Of a DNA stretch of 64,000 bases, positions 60,291 through 64,000 are shown one piece after another; position 1 is the stretch's first letter, and every line of letters starts with the position of its first letter. Source of the stretch: Phylloscopus collybita (taxonomy: Eukaryota; Chordata; Aves; Passeriformes; Phylloscopidae); contig JAJNNQ010000024.1 in assembly GCA_027886175.1 (NCBI GenBank), positions 25,523,001 through 25,587,000 on the forward strand. The letters run 5' to 3'. The notes under the pieces are model-generated. The model did no database searches. It was not told the origin of the DNA and worked only from the letters and a program-made list of their open reading frames with translations. The position numbers were made by a program, and so were the translations under genes.

Positions 60291-63200
60291 TTTTTTAAAT
60301 TTGCTCAAAACATTATTTTTTGAACACTGAAGAGAAAATCCTTACTCTTGAATACTCTATAATAACAGAACCATGCTGTTTGCTGGCAGAATGCTAAGTT
60401 TCATTTTCAGCAGAAAAAAAAATTGTATAATAATTTTTCCTGATTTAGATGGGGTTTAGGTCAACCTTAGCTACATACAAATGAATGTTTTGTTCAAATT
60501 ACAGGGTAATTTTAATTAGGACACCCTGCTAGACATCCTGTTGTTCTATTTAATGGACTTTCTCAATTATGAGAAGAAACACCTCCCCACCCGCCTGCGA
60601 CTTGAAGTAAAAATTATGCTGAATAAATATACAAAGACAAAAATTATTATTCTGTATTAGATCTTTTTATTTCTGTTAATCTTTATTTGGCAACTGCTGT
60701 ATCAAAAGGGCAGAGTTCAGAATCCCACACCCATTAAACACCTGTTTAAAAACCACTTGAAGCACTGGAACCAGCCAAATATGTCCCAATTAAGCAGAAA
60801 TGTTGGCACTGCTGTCTCGGGTAAGGAACACCCATTGCCATTTGCTCTCATTAGGTTAAACGGGTTTCTTGGGACATAGCTGAATTCCTGATTATGTGCA
60901 TTGCAAATGGATGGAGAACACCAGAACAATAAAATTTAATTCAGCGTAGCCTTCTGTCCAGTTGTCGAGCATGGAATTTTGGGAAACACAGAAACTGAAG
61001 CTCTGGGAGGTGGACAAGAGTTGTATGTTCTATGTATGTATGAGACAGCTCATGCTTCTTTCAAGAAATTGCCTGGGCAATGTAACAGAAAGAACCGGGT
61101 TGGGATTTCTGCTTGAAAATGGTCTCAGATTTAGGGCCCATTTCATTTTTGTTAGCATCTCCTCCTCTGTACTTTGCATTAGTTTAATTCACTTACACAG
61201 TTTTGTTAGTTAGAAGTACAATATGGTATCCTTTTATATTCACTTTAGTGTTAAATTGGTCACTGATTTCTTAACTTTGTATGTTTATGATGCAGTGATG
61301 GAAGGCAAAGCCCAGGCAATAAAAGATTTATTTGTAGATCAGACACCATACTGCAAGTTTTCCAAATATTTTTGTCAACTTAAATAAAGGCTCTTCTAGA
61401 GAGGCCAACTGCATGGCAAATAGAAGAATCTTGCCTGTCACTCATTTAACCCCTTGACCTCTGTCAAGGATGTGGACATGCTTGCCAGTAAGTGACAAGT
61501 CAAGTCTTTTACCAAATACTAAACAATACATTTCAGGGTGGTGCCAGTAGACAGAATCAGAGTAGAGTGGTAGTGATTAAAAAATATGTTTGAAATGGTT
61601 CTAATATCCATGCTCAATCCTCTATAATCCTACCTCATTATCAATTTATTAACTTCCTTTGTTGTCCTTTCTGTCACCCTCCTGTGCTAGTTACTAATAC
61701 ATCTTAGTTTGAAAAGCTCTGTACTCCATAGGCACAAAAAGCTAGCATGCTTCACATAAAATCGATCAGTTATCTGTATCCAAGCAAGGGATGTACAGTC
61801 TCTGAACAGATACCTTCAAATTAAATGTACAAAAAGCATGGATCAGCACAATAAACACCATTTCATTGGCAGCTCATCGTCAGGACGTTAGCAGACTGAA
61901 AAGAACATCTATATATTTTTCTCTTTGCTTACGCCAGATAGGCTTCTTGAGAACATAAATCCCACTGGTTCTCTACCACTTCTTGTACTTAGTGTAGAAT
62001 TCACAATTATTTAATGCCTGCATTTCTAAAGCAAACTTTAGTACACGGAAAAAAAGCATTCTAGAAATATATCAGCTAGCACTTGCTGCTGACCTAAAAC
62101 TATATTTTCAAGACAACCATAAGAGTGGCAGATGCTTTCTTGTTCTGGCTGGCTACAAATGGCACTAAGAAATCCTAAGATAGACACCTGCATACTTACT
62201 ACTCTTTGCTTGTTTCCCCAGCCCCCAAGTACTTTTGCATACAAACAACATTTTCCAATTTGCTATTGCTATTTATTTAGATATCCATGGGTGCTATATT
62301 CATTGTGGTCTCAAGAACAGTTTCCCTTCCATAATCCTACTGATCTCATCATAGGATGCTAGATGCTCAAAACACCTGAGAAAGATAAAATATTCCATAT
62401 TTACTCTCCATTATTTAATTCACAAAAAGTGTGGCTTATAGCAAAAATGTTTTAAAATAGTATCTCTAAAAACTGAGCACCACAGTGCCACAGTCCTTGG
62501 CTATTTCTTGACTTAAGCCTTAACAGCTTCCCCTCTTAGAACTGGTGGCTGACATTTGATTCAGTAGATGATATCTGCAGCTGCAACAATTCCAGACTAC
62601 AAAGAGCAGCAAAAGCTATCATTACAAATGGATGTTTTTATTGGTAGACATTTTGAGACTAACCAAAAGGGAGTAGGAAAGACAGAGTATAGACTGTAAG
62701 AAAACAAAGCAAGTTCACAAACAAACAAAACACTACAAATCACAACAGGACAAGAGAAAAATCAAGTGACATAATCTTACTGGATTAGTAAAAACAATTC
62801 TGTCTTGATTGGAATTCCATTTTTCTTTTTTTTTTTTTTTTCCTTTGTAATTCCATCAGACAACTGTTAAAATGTTTAGCTGCACCATTTTTTTCACAAT
62901 TACAAGTTATACAAGGTATTTTATCAGGGTATCTAAGCACACAATGCAAATTGGAAAGTAAAACCAAGAGTATTTTGTACTGTAAAACCAAATAAATAAA
63001 GGGAAACATCTCCTGTATACAGCAAAAAATCCAAACCCAATGAATGCTATATGTTTAAACTGGCAATTAACTTCCATTGAATTGAAATTGTATTTTGAAC
63101 CCCAGAGAAGTTGCCTTCAGTAATAGCCTTCAAATACCTGAGCCCAACAAACCACTGAGCTGTGGATTAACACACGTGCTGGAGCAGAGATGGAATATTT

Positions 63201-64000
63201 CATGGGAGGAGAGACTTCGCCTACATCCCAAATATCTGCAAATCTAAACCTTTCACAATGTGATGTAAATGCAAGATATAGATTAAAATGAGAGAAAGAA
63301 AGAAACAGCTTCAGAACCTGGAACACTTTGAGGAACTGGCTGTTAATTCTCAAAAATAGCAATTTTTAAAGCTATTGCAGGAGACAATCAAGTCCCATAC
63401 ATCAGCCAAGGACAAGACCCTAGAGATAAGTGGTAATACCCAAAAAATGGTGAGAGAGAGCGAGCAAGCGAAAGAGCAAGAAGCGAGGTGTGGGGCTGAT
63501 ACCACAGATGAAAATGGCTGGAATTAAAAATCCAGATACATCCTTTACCTCTGGGGCATGGAGGGACAAAATAAAAGGGAGGCACATAAACTTTATGGAC
63601 AAACTAAGGGGAAGTCAGTGGAGGGATATATTAAAAAAATTAACATTGCAATATGCCATCTTGTAATATTACATTGAAAACCACACCACTGTGTGTTGTT
63701 ACTGTATTTGGCCAAGTGCACTACTGTGTTTAATTTGAACCTTGATTACAATAAATCACAGGCAACCAAGTGACTCATGGTCCCTTCTGAAATCTTACCA
63801 TATTAAAAGTTTGACTGTAGTAGGAACACAGTAACCAAAAATCTATGTACACTACACCAGAGGAAGGGAGCAGAAGTATTGAACAGAACCTCCCAGGACT
63901 CCTCGGTCATTTGTTACACAGGAAGAACAGTGACTTTGCCGTGCCAGCAGTGAGACTGTCAGAGCAGCAGATGAATTTGGTGCTGCCTGCATCAGACACA
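60291..64000. other. unique non-coding sequence to window end
   Basis: No gene or transposon is recognised. A 7-bp hairpin (CCTTGAC/GTCAAGG, 61452-61469) and a T16 tract (62826-62841) are present. The stretches 60520-60930 and 63640-63790 (CTTGATTACAATAAATCACAGG-like words, TTTGGCCAAG) have conserved-element composition. Confidence 0.4.

Noticed and set aside
61452..61469. 7-bp hairpin that could look like a terminator
   Set aside because: Short hairpins like this are expected by chance, and intrinsic terminators do not apply in vertebrate nuclear DNA.

Overview
The window looks like vertebrate nuclear DNA, most likely from a bird. The main evidence is several CR1 non-LTR retrotransposon copies with typical avian 3' ends: the GATGATC/CCTTCCAACC block followed by a short ATTCTATG-like terminal repeat. 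The rest of the composition agrees: AT-rich, CpG-poor single-copy sequence, no Alu, B1 or L1 elements, low repeat density, and scattered mononucleotide tracts. I cannot name the species. A non-avian sauropsid cannot be fully excluded.

I find no convincing protein-coding gene, tRNA, rRNA or CRISPR array. The longest ATG-initiated open frames are only 127-135 codons, about what chance gives in 64 kb of about 60% AT sequence. None shows a recognisable family, apart from a 60-codon frame at 21320-21502, which is a broken piece of a CR1 reverse transcriptase. The window is best read as a gene desert or the inside of a very large intron.

Layout by position:
- 1-4300: unique sequence with a nested inverted repeat at 1321-1395.
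- 4301-5135: two CR1 copies placed head to head.
- 5136-12980: unique sequence with a perfect 26-bp palindrome at 10865-10890.
- 12990-14365: two MIR-like SINE relics flanking a block that resembles conserved non-coding DNA.
- 15091-15112: a G13 tract with quadruplex potential.
- 21335-21700: old CR1 ORF2 fragment.
- 28536-28617: a third MIR-like relic.
- 30895-31035: CR1 3' end.
- 34968-35162: T52 tract facing an A/C-rich tract.
- 36030-36480: ancient CR1/L3-like ORF2 fragment with an internal deletion.
- 37406-37740: microsatellite abutting a CR1 copy.
- 40378-40790: the only CpG-island-like block.
- 41060-41265: CR1 3' end.
- 42290-42480: GC-rich patch.
- 43540-44130: AT-rich, homeodomain-motif-rich block.
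- 52795-52869: three tandem copies of a 25-bp unit carrying a POU-type site.
- 59760-60290: a block with a CCAAT box and raised CpG density.
- The remainder is unremarkable unique sequence.

If the window has a function, it is probably regulatory: candidate enhancers, a possible distal promoter or lncRNA start at the CpG island, and a POU-site array. These are inferences from motif content and base composition; no conservation or expression data could be consulted. I see no sign of a new multi-gene system.
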